Positions 18,270 to 27,119 of a DNA stretch of 64,000 nt are shown one piece after another. The stretch is from Cytophagales bacterium Alg240-R148. Its GTDB lineage: Bacteria > Bacteroidota > Bacteroidia > Cytophagales > Cyclobacteriaceae. A program made the translations under genes and the position numbers. A model generated the notes under the pieces. That model searched no databases. It had not been told where the DNA came from and was given only the letters and a program-made list of their open reading frames with translations. The stretch spans positions 1,382,379-1,446,378 of the forward strand of contig LS999826.1 of assembly GCA_900537185.1 (NCBI GenBank), read 5' to 3'. How positions within the stretch are numbered: position 1 is the first letter of the stretch; each line of letters opens with the position of its first letter.

Positions 18270-19112
18270 TTAAAAAACCGTAAAATCAACTCTTCTGCTG
18301 TCTTGGTGCTCGTCTTCTCCTTGTGTGCTTTTATTGGCCATTTCTTCCCCATATCCAATAACAGAAATGCGGTCATCGGGTACGCCCATATCCAGCATGA
18401 GCTTTCTAATCTTTTCCACTCTTTTCATGGAAAGCGCTTTGTTGTATTCTGCATTCCCCCGATGGTCTGTGTGCCCTTCAATCAATACCATTTTACCCTG
18501 TAGTGCATACTCTACTGCAACTAAAAAAGGCTCCATGTCTACCACAGAGAATTCATCTTGATCCAATACAAAATACAATGGCTCTAGCTTTAGAGGCTCG
18601 CTGTCTTTTTTTGTTTTTAGATGGTCTTGAACATTTTTTCTGATTTTTTCGTGTTCTTCAGAAGTTGGTTCGGGTAAATTATTTTCTTTTAGAACCTCGT
18701 CTTCTACCTCGTGTTTTTCATCCAAACTGCGCTCTTCAAACGGTTTTTCAGGAGGTGTTACGGGCTCTGGATCTTTTTTTACTGGCGGTTTGGGAGTAGG
18801 TGTAGTTTTCTGAGCAACTGTTTGTTGCGGGTCTACTTCCGCTTGTGGTTTGTATTTTTTATTCGACTTACCAGATGTCTTTACTTTTTTTGGTTTTTTG
18901 TTTCTGTTTTTAGCTATTCCTTTGCATACTTTTCCCGGTTTGGAAATGCCGCTTCCGTACCGCCATTTTTTATAAGAATGGAACGTTTTCTTACGTTTCT
19001 TCCTTTTTTGGCTGTGCGCATCATGCGAACTAGCTAAGAACAGAAAAAGAAGGATTAGTAGCGAAAAAAACCCTTGTTTTAACCAAACATATAACTTTGT
19101 TAAAACTATCAT
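18270..19112 (-). CDS. OmpA-family cell envelope protein
   Basis: 280 residues from ATG at 19112; a TTG one codon earlier is less likely. A signal peptide (~1-34) is followed by a very basic Lys-rich stretch and a Pro/Glu/Lys-rich linker (~35-160). The C-terminal ~165-280 is an OmpA-type peptidoglycan-binding domain with LIEGHTDHRGNAEYNKALSMKR and ISVIGYGEEMA ahead of the final DSRRVDFTVF. It probably tethers the envelope to peptidoglycan from the periplasm. There is no beta-barrel, so it is not a porin. Confidence 0.9.
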   Translation of the reverse strand: MIVLTKLYVWLKQGFFSLLILLFLFLASSHDAHSQKRKKRKKTFHSYKKWRYGSGISKPGKVCKGIAKNRNKKPKKVKTSGKSNKKYKPQAEVDPQQTVAQKTTPTPKPPVKKDPEPVTPPEKPFEERSLDEKHEVEDEVLKENNLPEPTSEEHEKIRKNVQDHLKTKKDSEPLKLEPLYFVLDQDEFSVVDMEPFLVAVEYALQGKMVLIEGHTDHRGNAEYNKALSMKRVEKIRKLMLDMGVPDDRISVIGYGEEMANKSTQGEDEHQDSRRVDFTVF

Positions 19113-19200
19113 CAACGAATTATCAACTGCGAAATATATTAAATTTAAGCATTATTTAGTTACCAGAATACTTGAAAAAGCCCTAAATATTACATGATAA

Positions 19201-19935
19201 TTAAGGTGATTTTCGTTTGTATTCGATGTAACAACCTTTCACAGCCATTAAAAAATCGTAGTCGTTGGAGTTGAGAATAAAAGATTGGGGTAGGTTGCAA
19301 AAGTTCTTAAATCGAACCAAATCTTCCCCATAAAGACCAGTAGCTTCCCAAATTAGATCGCTTTCATACCGAGCAGCTACTGCTTTTGCAATTTTTTCTT
19401 CCTTTAGTAACTCTTCTAGTTTTCTTTTTTGTTTTCCTTCTCTACTGAACCAATCGTATAAAAGGCTAATTGGATTTTCTAACGTTGGACCAACTTTTTC
19501 AGGTGCCCCAGTTCCAGTTAATTTTAAACCGTATTTGCCATATTTCCAGTTTTCTTCAGGTTTGCGGACAACGGTTTCTACTTCCTTCTGCATGTCTTGG
19601 ATAGTTACAGGCCGCAAAGCGTAAATTTTTGGTTCTAACTTAACCGTGGTATGTAGGTACCGGCTATTTTCATCATTCTGAATGTTAACAATTTTTGTTT
19701 CAAATCCAATAACTGAGAATTGCAAAACATGGTGATTAAATACTTGAATTGAAAAGAATCCATCTTCGTCGGAGATAGAAACTACCCCATTGTTTTTGTT
19801 TAAGATGTGCACATCTTGAATTGGACTTCCCGTGTTTTTATTAATTACCTCACCAGAATACAACACAACGTCTGATTGCGCCATGGCGGTTGCTGAGAAA
19901 AATATTATTAATAGAATGGCGGTAGTTGTCTTCAA
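19201..19935 (-). CDS. Secreted protein with carboxypeptidase-regulatory-like domain
   Basis: 244 residues. The start is TTG at 19935: the in-frame codon upstream leads to a stop without an ATG, and the frame from TTG gives a clean signal peptide (residues 1-19, ending AMAQ). Residues ~22-100 form a CarboxypepD_reg-like beta sandwich (YSGEVINKNTGSPIQDVHIL, GFFSIQVF, FSVIGFETK). The remainder is unassigned and contains a basic helical segment (~165-200). Family members are periplasmic or surface exposed. Function unknown. Confidence 0.8.
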   Translation of the reverse strand: MKTTTAILLIIFFSATAMAQSDVVLYSGEVINKNTGSPIQDVHILNKNNGVVSISDEDGFFSIQVFNHHVLQFSVIGFETKIVNIQNDENSRYLHTTVKLEPKIYALRPVTIQDMQKEVETVVRKPEENWKYGKYGLKLTGTGAPEKVGPTLENPISLLYDWFSREGKQKRKLEELLKEEKIAKAVAARYESDLIWEATGLYGEDLVRFKNFCNLPQSFILNSNDYDFLMAVKGCYIEYKRKSP

Positions 19936-19997
19936 AATGATTTATTTTGGTGTTCTAATCTGTAAATATAAGTTTATTAATTAGCATCATAAAAAAT

Positions 19998-20174
19998 ATG
20001 AAATTAAAACGAACAAAAAACAAAGTTGTTGCTGGGGTATGCGGTGGTATTGCAGAATATTTAGGCTGGAGTGCGCCAACTACACGGTTGCTATACTTAA
20101 TACTGGTAATATTCACTGTTGGATCACCAATTTTAGTATACCTAATATTATGGGTGTTGATGCCTGAAGAATAG
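19998..20174 (+). CDS. Small PspC-domain membrane protein
   Basis: 58 codons from ATG at 19998 to TAG at 20172-20174. The whole protein is one PspC domain: basic start MKLKRTKNKVVAGVCGGIAE, then YLGW, then a hydrophobic membrane segment (~30-54) ending LWVLMPEE. PspC proteins act in envelope stress responses in other bacteria. Stand-alone short copies are common in Bacteroidota. Its stop lies one base from the end of the convergent lipoprotein gene, so the two transcripts must overlap or terminate inside each other. Confidence 0.9.
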   Translation: MKLKRTKNKVVAGVCGGIAEYLGWSAPTTRLLYLILVIFTVGSPILVYLILWVLMPEE

Positions 20175-20175
20175 G

Positions 20176-20541
20176 TCAGTCAATGATGATATCTTTGCTG
20201 TGTTTCCCATCTCCATTTTTCTGAACTCCTGTTACATATTGAATGGTTAGGGTGGAGGCATTCTTCCAGAAAATTGTGCCGTTTTCCACAACTCCTTCCT
20301 TTTTCAATTTCCCATTTTTCACATTGTGGACAAAGTATTTTGTCTTGTCATGTTGTATCCCTTTTTCGGAAGGCAATACCTTCTGAATAGTCAATACCAA
20401 AGATTTATCACTATTATAGCTGAACTCGGAATCACTTCCGAGTTCAGCTTTTAGTTTACTTTCTAGGCCAACAGCTTTATTGGTGCTGTTGCAAGAAAAG
20501 AATACTAGTATTATAAAGATAAAGAAGCTTTGCTTCACCAT
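20176..20541 (-). CDS. Small predicted lipoprotein of unknown function
   Basis: 121 residues. The N-terminus is a lipoprotein signal with lipobox VFFSC (C17 becomes the lipidated N-terminus). The mature part is ~100 polar residues with no family recognised. Starts 2 bases after the stop of the 1451-residue Asp-box protein, so the two genes form one transcription unit. Confidence 0.8.
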   Translation of the reverse strand: MVKQSFFIFIILVFFSCNSTNKAVGLESKLKAELGSDSEFSYNSDKSLVLTIQKVLPSEKGIQHDKTKYFVHNVKNGKLKKEGVVENGTIFWKNASTLTIQYVTGVQKNGDGKHSKDIIID

Positions 20542-20543
20542 TC

Positions 20544-23500
20544 CTATTGTTTTATAAATTTCAATATACTTTTGGATTCTTTAGTTTCTATAACAGCAAA
20601 ATAAATACCAGGCTTCAAAAGAGAGACATCTACTCCTTTTTCTACCAGTGAATTATTATTGAAACTAAGGGTTTGTGCTTTGCTTTTTCCGTCAATATTG
20701 AAAAAAGAAATGGTTCCTTTCCCTCTTAACCCTTTAATGGTGAGTTCATTCACAACAGGGTTTGGATATAGAGTCAACCCGTCGGAAGCTTCCTCTGAGC
20801 TTAAAACCAATATTTCAAATGGTTCAGAAACAGTTTCGCAAGAACCTGCAGTTACCTTTACTGTATAACTTCCTATCCAAAGTGGCAATATCCTTGCTTG
20901 TGTAGCACCTGGGAGCGCTTCTCCATCTACATACCATTGGTATGCCGGCCCCGAAATGCTTTCACTTGCAACCAAATATCTCCCAGACAAATCATAATCA
21001 ATCGAAGGGTTAGGATTTGGATTTACAGTGATATTCGTTTCTAGTATTTTTAGTGCACAGCCGTTGTTGATATTCTCGGCGTAAACATAAATGGATTCGA
21101 CATCGGTTTCTACGGCAGCGGATGTTAAAACCAGAACTCCATCGACGCCTTCTACTGTACTCCCAATGGCTTGACTGGTTCCTGCATCATAAAATGTATA
21201 GTTGACGCCAGCCTGGCTTGCTGCAATAGATGCTTGCAAAGACTCCCCACTACAAAGAACATCTTTGGTTAAGGTGGTTTCTGTAGGCAAAGGGCTGCTA
21301 GTTACTATTGAAAAGTCATCGCTGGTCGTGGCACAACCGCCCATGAAATCAGTGCTTTCAACTCTTAAGTTAAACTGGTCCATCTTTTCACTTGAAACCA
21401 AGTAAATGGTGTTGCCCGTTCCTTTGATATAATCCGTAAGTACATTGCCGTTGTCCGTATTGATTAACCTGTAAAATAGGTCGGTATCTGAACCGCTAAT
21501 GCCAACAGAAATATCTTCTGAATAACAAGTGCTGTTGTCGTAAGTAGGGGTGATCGATCCACCAACAAAATCGGTAATTGTCATAGAGGTATTGCCCGTT
21601 GCCGTACCATTAACAGTCAACACAACTGTTTTTGAACCACTGGTATTGTACCTTACTTCGTGCGGTCCGGCACCTTGTGCAGTGGCAGGTAGTGCATCAG
21701 CACCAAAATCCCAGGCAAATGTCTGTATATCACTTCCAGTACTGTTGTTTGTAAAAGTAACAACTGAGTTGGTACAGGTACTATTGGCTACATTATTGCC
21801 AATAGCAACAGATATTGCTTCAGCAGGTCCTTCTAATTCTATGTCATCAAAAGCACTTCCCACATCGGTTGTAAACGAATCAGATAGCACTACAAATCGG
21901 AACCCAATGTTAGCTGCTCCAGTTCCAATATTGGACAAAGCATAGAAATATTCTTCGAATGTACCCGTGGTTGTACCAGAGAAAATACCAACGCCATCAC
22001 CAAAAACAGATTGAGGGTCTGATGTTGAATTGTACCAATTTGCTTCTTCATCGGCACCCAATTTGGTCCAGGTATTGCCATCGTCAAGGGTATATTCTAC
22101 TATAAACCCATCCCAAGTAGCTTCAAAAACGTATTTCGATTTGAATTTTAATGTGAAATCTTCAAGGTTGGTCAACTCATATTTAGGACTGTATAAATAG
22201 GCCTCCGTATTGTCTATGTAGTTTTCGGCAGTCAAACCCAAAACCCAAGCGTTGTCACCTGAGGCCGTACCATCTTTCCCAGATATAGTTGAATTGCCTA
22301 ATTCCAATGGAGTACCTTTGACATTATGGGCGTAGAAGTCTTGTTGGTTGCTTTCTAAATCGCCGCCTTGTGCCAAAGAGTAACTGCCTTGTTTGGTTTC
22401 TAATATTTTAATGTAGTTCTCTTTAATTAGGGAAGTATCTTGGTCGTCCATGGCCATGGCCACTGTATAATTGCCTGCATGTTCGTAACTGTGCACTGGG
22501 CTCGTTTCAGTAGAAACCTGGTTGTCGCCAAAATTCCATAGATAATTCGTTGTGCCTCCAACCGTCTTGTTAGTAAAGGTTACGTCAGTACCTTCGTAAG
22601 CCAAAGTTTTATCAGCATCAAAACGCAATTTTTTGCCGACTCTAAATACATTCGAAGTGAATAATCCACGACCAAACGTTGCAACGGCCACTTGGTTGTC
22701 CGAAGATCTTACTTTTAACATCTCACATCTCACATTGGCCAAACCTTCCACAGATGGTTCCCATACTGGAGAAGCCTGTGCTATATCGTCACAGGTCCAA
22801 ACCCCAAGTTCTGTTGCAATCATTACTTGGTTGTTATCCAATGGGTTGTATATGGCCCACCTTACTGGCATATCTGGCAGATCTCCTTCTTTGTTTGTCC
22901 AAGTACTCCCTCCATTTTTTGTTTGAAACATGGAGACAACACCATAATTAGACATGGTTACAAAAAGGTCGTCATCCGATTCTCCAATTGCTATACAAGA
23001 AACATAGTTGGGTATATTGCCTGTATCAATTCTAGTAGAAGTAGGAGAGGTGGTACTTGCATTGTCAATTCTGTAGACACCACCAACTGTTCCAATAAAT
23101 ATTCTATCGTATGTATGTGGAGAAATAGCCACATGGGTTATGTCTCTGTTTTCCAGCTCAATAGTTGGTTGTTCGTCTGCTATAGCTCCTTTTATATTGC
23201 GCACTATACCAATTTTATTCACTCCAAAAGAAGTGTACAAAACATCGGTATCTTTGTCGTAGGCCATTGGGTTTATGAATTTACCGGTGTTGGCTATGCG
23301 ATAAGCAAGGAACGTATTCCCTCCATCTCTGGAAATATAGTAGTTGTTGTACACATAACTTGTGAGTTGTATGTTAGGGTCGTCTTGGTTGATGACGGTA
23401 AATGCGCCATCTCCTCCAGTTACTTCCTTGGTGTTGCTCATTCCTGGTTTGGAAAATTGCTGACTACCATTGTCCTGTGCTCCAGCTAAATAATAGTCTT

Positions 23501-24899
23501 CATCCACTCTGTTGTCCATGGAGGTAGCATAAAACTGGGTTACATTGTAATTGTTGTTTCTTACAGTAATCTCCGGTATACCTGCATTGTCCATATCAGA
23601 AGAATAGAATACGCCGCCATCATTACCAAAAATGGCCTCCGTGGTGCTGCCAGGTTTGAAACGAATGATGTGCTGATCGGCATGAACGTATTGTTCACAG
23701 TATCCATACCAATGGGATATATTGGTCCAGCTGGTACCAGCATCAGTAGTTTTGTATAAGTCAATCCCTCCCATATACACTTCGCTTGCATTGGTTGGAT
23801 GTACGGCCATTGTCAAATCAAAAAAGGCTTGGCCTCTAGTGAAATCGTTTTCTGGGTCTTCTTGGCAAACACCGTTTTCATCTGGGTCGATGTATTTAGG
23901 AATTGTTAGTTCTGTCCAGGTATCACCACCATCTGTCGTTTTGATAAGCCAGGCTACTGTTCTAGAATCCGAGCTCAAGTTGGCAAGGGCGTATGCAGTT
24001 TGGTCGTCGGAAGGGGCCAATGCCATTTCTACACGAGCTGCTCCAGTCGGTATGGTTAAATTGGTCCAATCCACACCATCATTGGTGCTTTTGTAAATTC
24101 TTCCATTAAAGGTGCCTAAGTAAATATCTCCATTGGAAGCTATTTTTATTTCTGCAATTTCATCGGATAATATTCTGGTCCAGATTGTACCACCATCTGT
24201 TGAAACATACAAACCTTCCGTAGTTCCTGCCAATACTTTAGAAGTAGAAGTAACTACCATCCTGGATACGAATTCAAAATTCTCGTTGTCTGTGCTCGCG
24301 AGTCTGTCCCAATTGGTTCCTCCGTCTGTAGATTTCCAAATACCAGCACCTCGTATTCTTCCGGTATAGCTCATACCAGTTCCTACATAAAATGTTTGTG
24401 TGTTGTTGGGGTCGTAAGTGAAATCGGCAATAGATAAATTGGCCATAAAGTCATCCACATTCACCCATTCGTTGTTAGCATCGGTAATATCCGTGTTGTA
24501 CCACATGCCACCACCTACTCCGCCGGCCCAAACCTTCTTACCAGCAGGGTCGTTGGGATCCCACATGATAGCCCGAGTTCTACCACCAACTTTGTAAGGA
24601 CCACGTTCGGTCCATTCGACACCAGGGATGGCTTTTTGATTTTTATTGGAAAGCTTCCTTTTAGTAAATTCAAAAGCATCTACCAACCTTCCAGTCGGTG
24701 CATATCCCAACGCGGGGTCTTTGGTTCGTTCTTCTTCAAAAGCCGCCGCTAAGTCTGGCCGATCCTTTTTAGGGATTTCTTCAAAGTCACCAGTTCGTAA
24801 CACTGGTTTTTTGTTCTCCTTTAATTCCGGAGATTGAATGAATAAAATACCACATACAATTAGGGTCAATGGTATTGAAAACAGTAAAATTTTCTTCAT
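20544..24899 (-). CDS. Secreted Asp-box/PKD protein with T9SS sorting domain
   Basis: 1451 residues. Signal peptide at 1-~25. The first half is a sortilin/VPS10-like beta-propeller region with at least seven Asp-box motifs (for example STDGGTNW, STDGGTIW, TTDGGDTW, TTDAGTSW, TKNGGSTW). Two PKD domains follow, the first with YLWNFGDNQVSTETSP and the second with FAWDFGADALP, separated by a jelly-roll-like segment. A C-terminal T9SS type A sorting domain begins LTLYPNPVVNELTIKG and ends SILKFIKQ. It should be exported by T9SS and attached to or released from the cell surface. Asp-box propellers bind or hydrolyse glycans or peptides, but no catalytic site is evident. Confidence 0.9.
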   Translation of the reverse strand: MKKILLFSIPLTLIVCGILFIQSPELKENKKPVLRTGDFEEIPKKDRPDLAAAFEEERTKDPALGYAPTGRLVDAFEFTKRKLSNKNQKAIPGVEWTERGPYKVGGRTRAIMWDPNDPAGKKVWAGGVGGGMWYNTDITDANNEWVNVDDFMANLSIADFTYDPNNTQTFYVGTGMSYTGRIRGAGIWKSTDGGTNWDRLASTDNENFEFVSRMVVTSTSKVLAGTTEGLYVSTDGGTIWTRILSDEIAEIKIASNGDIYLGTFNGRIYKSTNDGVDWTNLTIPTGAARVEMALAPSDDQTAYALANLSSDSRTVAWLIKTTDGGDTWTELTIPKYIDPDENGVCQEDPENDFTRGQAFFDLTMAVHPTNASEVYMGGIDLYKTTDAGTSWTNISHWYGYCEQYVHADQHIIRFKPGSTTEAIFGNDGGVFYSSDMDNAGIPEITVRNNNYNVTQFYATSMDNRVDEDYYLAGAQDNGSQQFSKPGMSNTKEVTGGDGAFTVINQDDPNIQLTSYVYNNYYISRDGGNTFLAYRIANTGKFINPMAYDKDTDVLYTSFGVNKIGIVRNIKGAIADEQPTIELENRDITHVAISPHTYDRIFIGTVGGVYRIDNASTTSPTSTRIDTGNIPNYVSCIAIGESDDDLFVTMSNYGVVSMFQTKNGGSTWTNKEGDLPDMPVRWAIYNPLDNNQVMIATELGVWTCDDIAQASPVWEPSVEGLANVRCEMLKVRSSDNQVAVATFGRGLFTSNVFRVGKKLRFDADKTLAYEGTDVTFTNKTVGGTTNYLWNFGDNQVSTETSPVHSYEHAGNYTVAMAMDDQDTSLIKENYIKILETKQGSYSLAQGGDLESNQQDFYAHNVKGTPLELGNSTISGKDGTASGDNAWVLGLTAENYIDNTEAYLYSPKYELTNLEDFTLKFKSKYVFEATWDGFIVEYTLDDGNTWTKLGADEEANWYNSTSDPQSVFGDGVGIFSGTTTGTFEEYFYALSNIGTGAANIGFRFVVLSDSFTTDVGSAFDDIELEGPAEAISVAIGNNVANSTCTNSVVTFTNNSTGSDIQTFAWDFGADALPATAQGAGPHEVRYNTSGSKTVVLTVNGTATGNTSMTITDFVGGSITPTYDNSTCYSEDISVGISGSDTDLFYRLINTDNGNVLTDYIKGTGNTIYLVSSEKMDQFNLRVESTDFMGGCATTSDDFSIVTSSPLPTETTLTKDVLCSGESLQASIAASQAGVNYTFYDAGTSQAIGSTVEGVDGVLVLTSAAVETDVESIYVYAENINNGCALKILETNITVNPNPNPSIDYDLSGRYLVASESISGPAYQWYVDGEALPGATQARILPLWIGSYTVKVTAGSCETVSEPFEILVLSSEEASDGLTLYPNPVVNELTIKGLRGKGTISFFNIDGKSKAQTLSFNNNSLVEKGVDVSLLKPGIYFAVIETKESKSILKFIKQ

Positions 24900-24932
24900 A
24901 AAAAGTTAGGTTAGTCGTGTCAAATACAGGTA

Positions 24933-24948
24933 AGGGCATTGATGCCCT
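24933..24948. promoter_or_regulatory. Perfect palindrome AGGGCAT-TG-ATGCCCT
   Basis: Seven-base perfect arms around TG, 34 bases upstream of the start of the 1451-residue protein gene and 17 bases downstream of the TerB-like gene. No U-run follows on the minus strand, which makes an operator or mRNA hairpin more likely than an intrinsic terminator. Confidence 0.35.
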
Positions 24949-24964
24949 AATAATAAAATAAAAA

Positions 24965-25408
24965 TTAGCCTATAAAATGTTCCCTGGCCAAGTTTTTTAT
25001 TTCTTCTCTTAAGCTTTCGTCGCGTATGCCGTCTGCCGGAGCCGTAATGATTGTTTTTAGAATATCTCCTACAACATGAGGAGCAAACCCCATGGCTTCG
25101 GCGTAAATAGTTGCTACTTCAAGTTCATCATCTTCTACCATGTCATCTAAGTAAATGAGATGGATGAGGTCAAATAGACCTTGAATTGCGTCTACCCTGT
25201 TTTTAGGAGCATTAAAAATATGGGCCCCTTCATTTTCGTAAAAGGATTGTATTTCGTCTTTTGTAAGATCCAGTTGAAGGCCCCATTTTACAACACAACT
25301 TAAGTATTGGGGTTTAATACTTTCTTTGTTTAAAAATAGTGTGTAAATGTTCTTCAAACTGTTTTTTACAGAAATTGATTCTTCTTCAGTCAGGGTCGGT
25401 TTTTTCAT
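24965..25408 (-). CDS. TerB-like helical protein
   Basis: 147 residues from ATG at 25408. A GTG 13 codons earlier is possible but would leave only 36 bases to the divergent transporter gene. All-helical, soluble, with no signal peptide. The pattern GLFDLIHLIYLDDMVEDDEL followed by YAEAMGFAPHVV resembles TerB-fold proteins (acidic metal-binding helices). These are common in Bacteroidota without a proven role. Alternative: an uncharacterised lineage-specific protein. Confidence 0.6.
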   Translation of the reverse strand: MKKPTLTEEESISVKNSLKNIYTLFLNKESIKPQYLSCVVKWGLQLDLTKDEIQSFYENEGAHIFNAPKNRVDAIQGLFDLIHLIYLDDMVEDDELEVATIYAEAMGFAPHVVGDILKTIITAPADGIRDESLREEIKNLAREHFIG

Positions 25409-25483
25409 AAAAGAAAAGAATAATTTTTTGTTCAGGTTTTTATTCACTCAATTTACGACGTTTTTCTGATTTAAAAAAAAATA

Positions 25484-26335
25484 ATGGGATCAAAGGGGAT
25501 ACGTTACATGATAATTGCTTCCTTCTTTTTTGCAATAATGAATGTGCTGGTGAAATATATAGATCAAATACCTCCTGTGGAGATTGTTTTTTTTAGATCT
25601 TTTGTTTCTTTTTTCATGAGTTTAATAATTCTAAAGAGTAAAAACATACCTGTTTTTGGGAATGACAAACGCTGGCTGGCGTTGCGTGGAATTGCAGGAG
25701 CAATAGGGCTGATTACTTTTTTTTACACCTTGCAAAAAATGCCTTTGGCCAATGCAGTAACGGTGCAATACCTTTCTCCTATTTTTACTGCTATTTTAGG
25801 TATTTGGATTGTGAAAGAGAAAGTTTGGTCCTTGCAGTGGGCATTCTTTGCTTTGGCTTTTATAGGGGTATTGGTGATTCAAGGATTCAACACCGATACC
25901 AATTGGGTTTATATACTGTTGGGGGTAACTTCTGCTGTGTTTTCTGGACTGGCCTACAATTGTGTGAGGAAAATGAAAAACACCGAGCATCCTTTGGTTA
26001 TTGTATTTTACTTCCCTTTAATAACCTTGCCTATTACTGCCATTTGGAGCTACTTTCTTTGGGTAATGCCACACGGAATTGAATGGGTAATATTGCTTTT
26101 AATCGGAATATTCACACAACTGGCTCAGTTTTACCTTACAAAAGCATACCAAAGTGATGACTTATCAAAAATAGCAAGTCTCAAATATTTGGGGGTCGTT
26201 TATGCCTTTTTGTTCGGCTATTTTATTTTTGATGAAACGTATACCTTACAATCTTTTATTGGTGTGGCCATCTTGTTGTTAGGAGTTGGCGCTAACATAT
26301 TGTATAAAAATAAGAAAGAAAGTGAAGCTAATTAG
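25484..26335 (+). CDS. EamA/DMT-family transporter
   Basis: 283 residues with about ten membrane segments in two repeats of the EamA domain (~5-135 and ~145-278). Landmarks: PPVEIVFFRSFVSF, ANAVTVQYLSPIFTAILG and IASLKYLGVVYAFLFGYFIFDE. It is an inner-membrane metabolite exporter of the drug/metabolite transporter superfamily. The substrate is unknown. Its stop is 7 bases from the end of the convergent sigma factor gene. Confidence 0.93.
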   Translation: MGSKGIRYMIIASFFFAIMNVLVKYIDQIPPVEIVFFRSFVSFFMSLIILKSKNIPVFGNDKRWLALRGIAGAIGLITFFYTLQKMPLANAVTVQYLSPIFTAILGIWIVKEKVWSLQWAFFALAFIGVLVIQGFNTDTNWVYILLGVTSAVFSGLAYNCVRKMKNTEHPLVIVFYFPLITLPITAIWSYFLWVMPHGIEWVILLLIGIFTQLAQFYLTKAYQSDDLSKIASLKYLGVVYAFLFGYFIFDETYTLQSFIGVAILLLGVGANILYKNKKESEAN

Positions 26336-26342
26336 TGCCGAT

Positions 26343-26915
26343 TTAGGGTTGAAACCCTTCTTTTAGAGCAACAATTGCTCTTCTTAATACATTGGCAACT
26401 GATTGTTCATTGATCTCCATGATTTCTGCAATTTCTTTATAAGAAAGACCACAAAAGTATTTTAAGTCAAGCGCTTCTTTTTGACGGTCACTTAATTTTT
26501 CGAGTTGGATATGAATGCTGTGTGTTTTAGAATCAATACTTTCTTTTTCTATAATCTTTTGCTCTATGTGTGGTTCTTCTGCATCTAATGTTCTGTTTAG
26601 TTGCCAAAAGTTGCTTCTCTCAATATTTTGTTGTTGCACTTTCAGCTCTCGCAGTACACGTCTTTTTATAGATTTTAATAAATACGATCGAACAAACGCC
26701 ACCGATTCTAGTTTGTTTTTGTTCTCCCACAAGTAGATAAAAAGGTCTTGAATGCAATCTTCTGAAATGGATTTAGATTTACATATTTTATATGAAAAAT
26801 TATATAATATAGTGTAGTTATCTTTTAACAGGCTGTTGAAGCCTTTTTTGTTTGAATTTTTTAGTGCTTCCCAATTCTTACGGTCTCTAATATGCCAACT
26901 TTTCTGTTCAATCAT
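26343..26915 (-). CDS. ECF-type RNA polymerase sigma factor
   Basis: 190 residues. Region 2 (~20-95) includes CKSKSISEDCIQDLFIYLWEN, the usual ECF pattern. Region 4 (~130-185) has LSDRQKEALDLKYFCGLSYKEIAEIME, a helix-turn-helix. The Bacteroidota subfamily pairs with a FecR anti-sigma and an STN-domain TonB receptor, both present downstream on the other strand. The gene is divergent from the ASPIC/UnbV lipoprotein gene with 195 bases between them. Usually the sigma gene sits directly in front of fecR on the same strand, so this arrangement is unusual. Confidence 0.93.
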   Translation of the reverse strand: MIEQKSWHIRDRKNWEALKNSNKKGFNSLLKDNYTILYNFSYKICKSKSISEDCIQDLFIYLWENKNKLESVAFVRSYLLKSIKRRVLRELKVQQQNIERSNFWQLNRTLDAEEPHIEQKIIEKESIDSKTHSIHIQLEKLSDRQKEALDLKYFCGLSYKEIAEIMEINEQSVANVLRRAIVALKEGFQP

Positions 26916-27119
26916 GTTAAGGGTCTTGTGTTAACAAGTATTTCATCGTTGGGGCAATGATAACTTTTGAAAGTATTAAATAAAATGTCGTTTAACAAGG
27001 TATAAAGCCTGTTTTTACATAAATAAAATATTTTTCAAGATACATGGGTATATTTTAGTTTCTAGTTTTTCTATACCTCTAATTAGCTGGCAAAGCTAGC
27101 GCATAATAACATGGTTTGT

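Noticed and set aside
22827-23489. Plus-strand open frame of 220 codons
   Set aside because: Antisense to the Asp-box propeller region of the 1451-residue protein; composition is atypical and no domain is seen.
27075-27100. Short TAGCT/AGCTA hairpin upstream of the ASPIC lipoprotein gene
   Set aside because: Five-base arms only; too weak to support a regulatory call.
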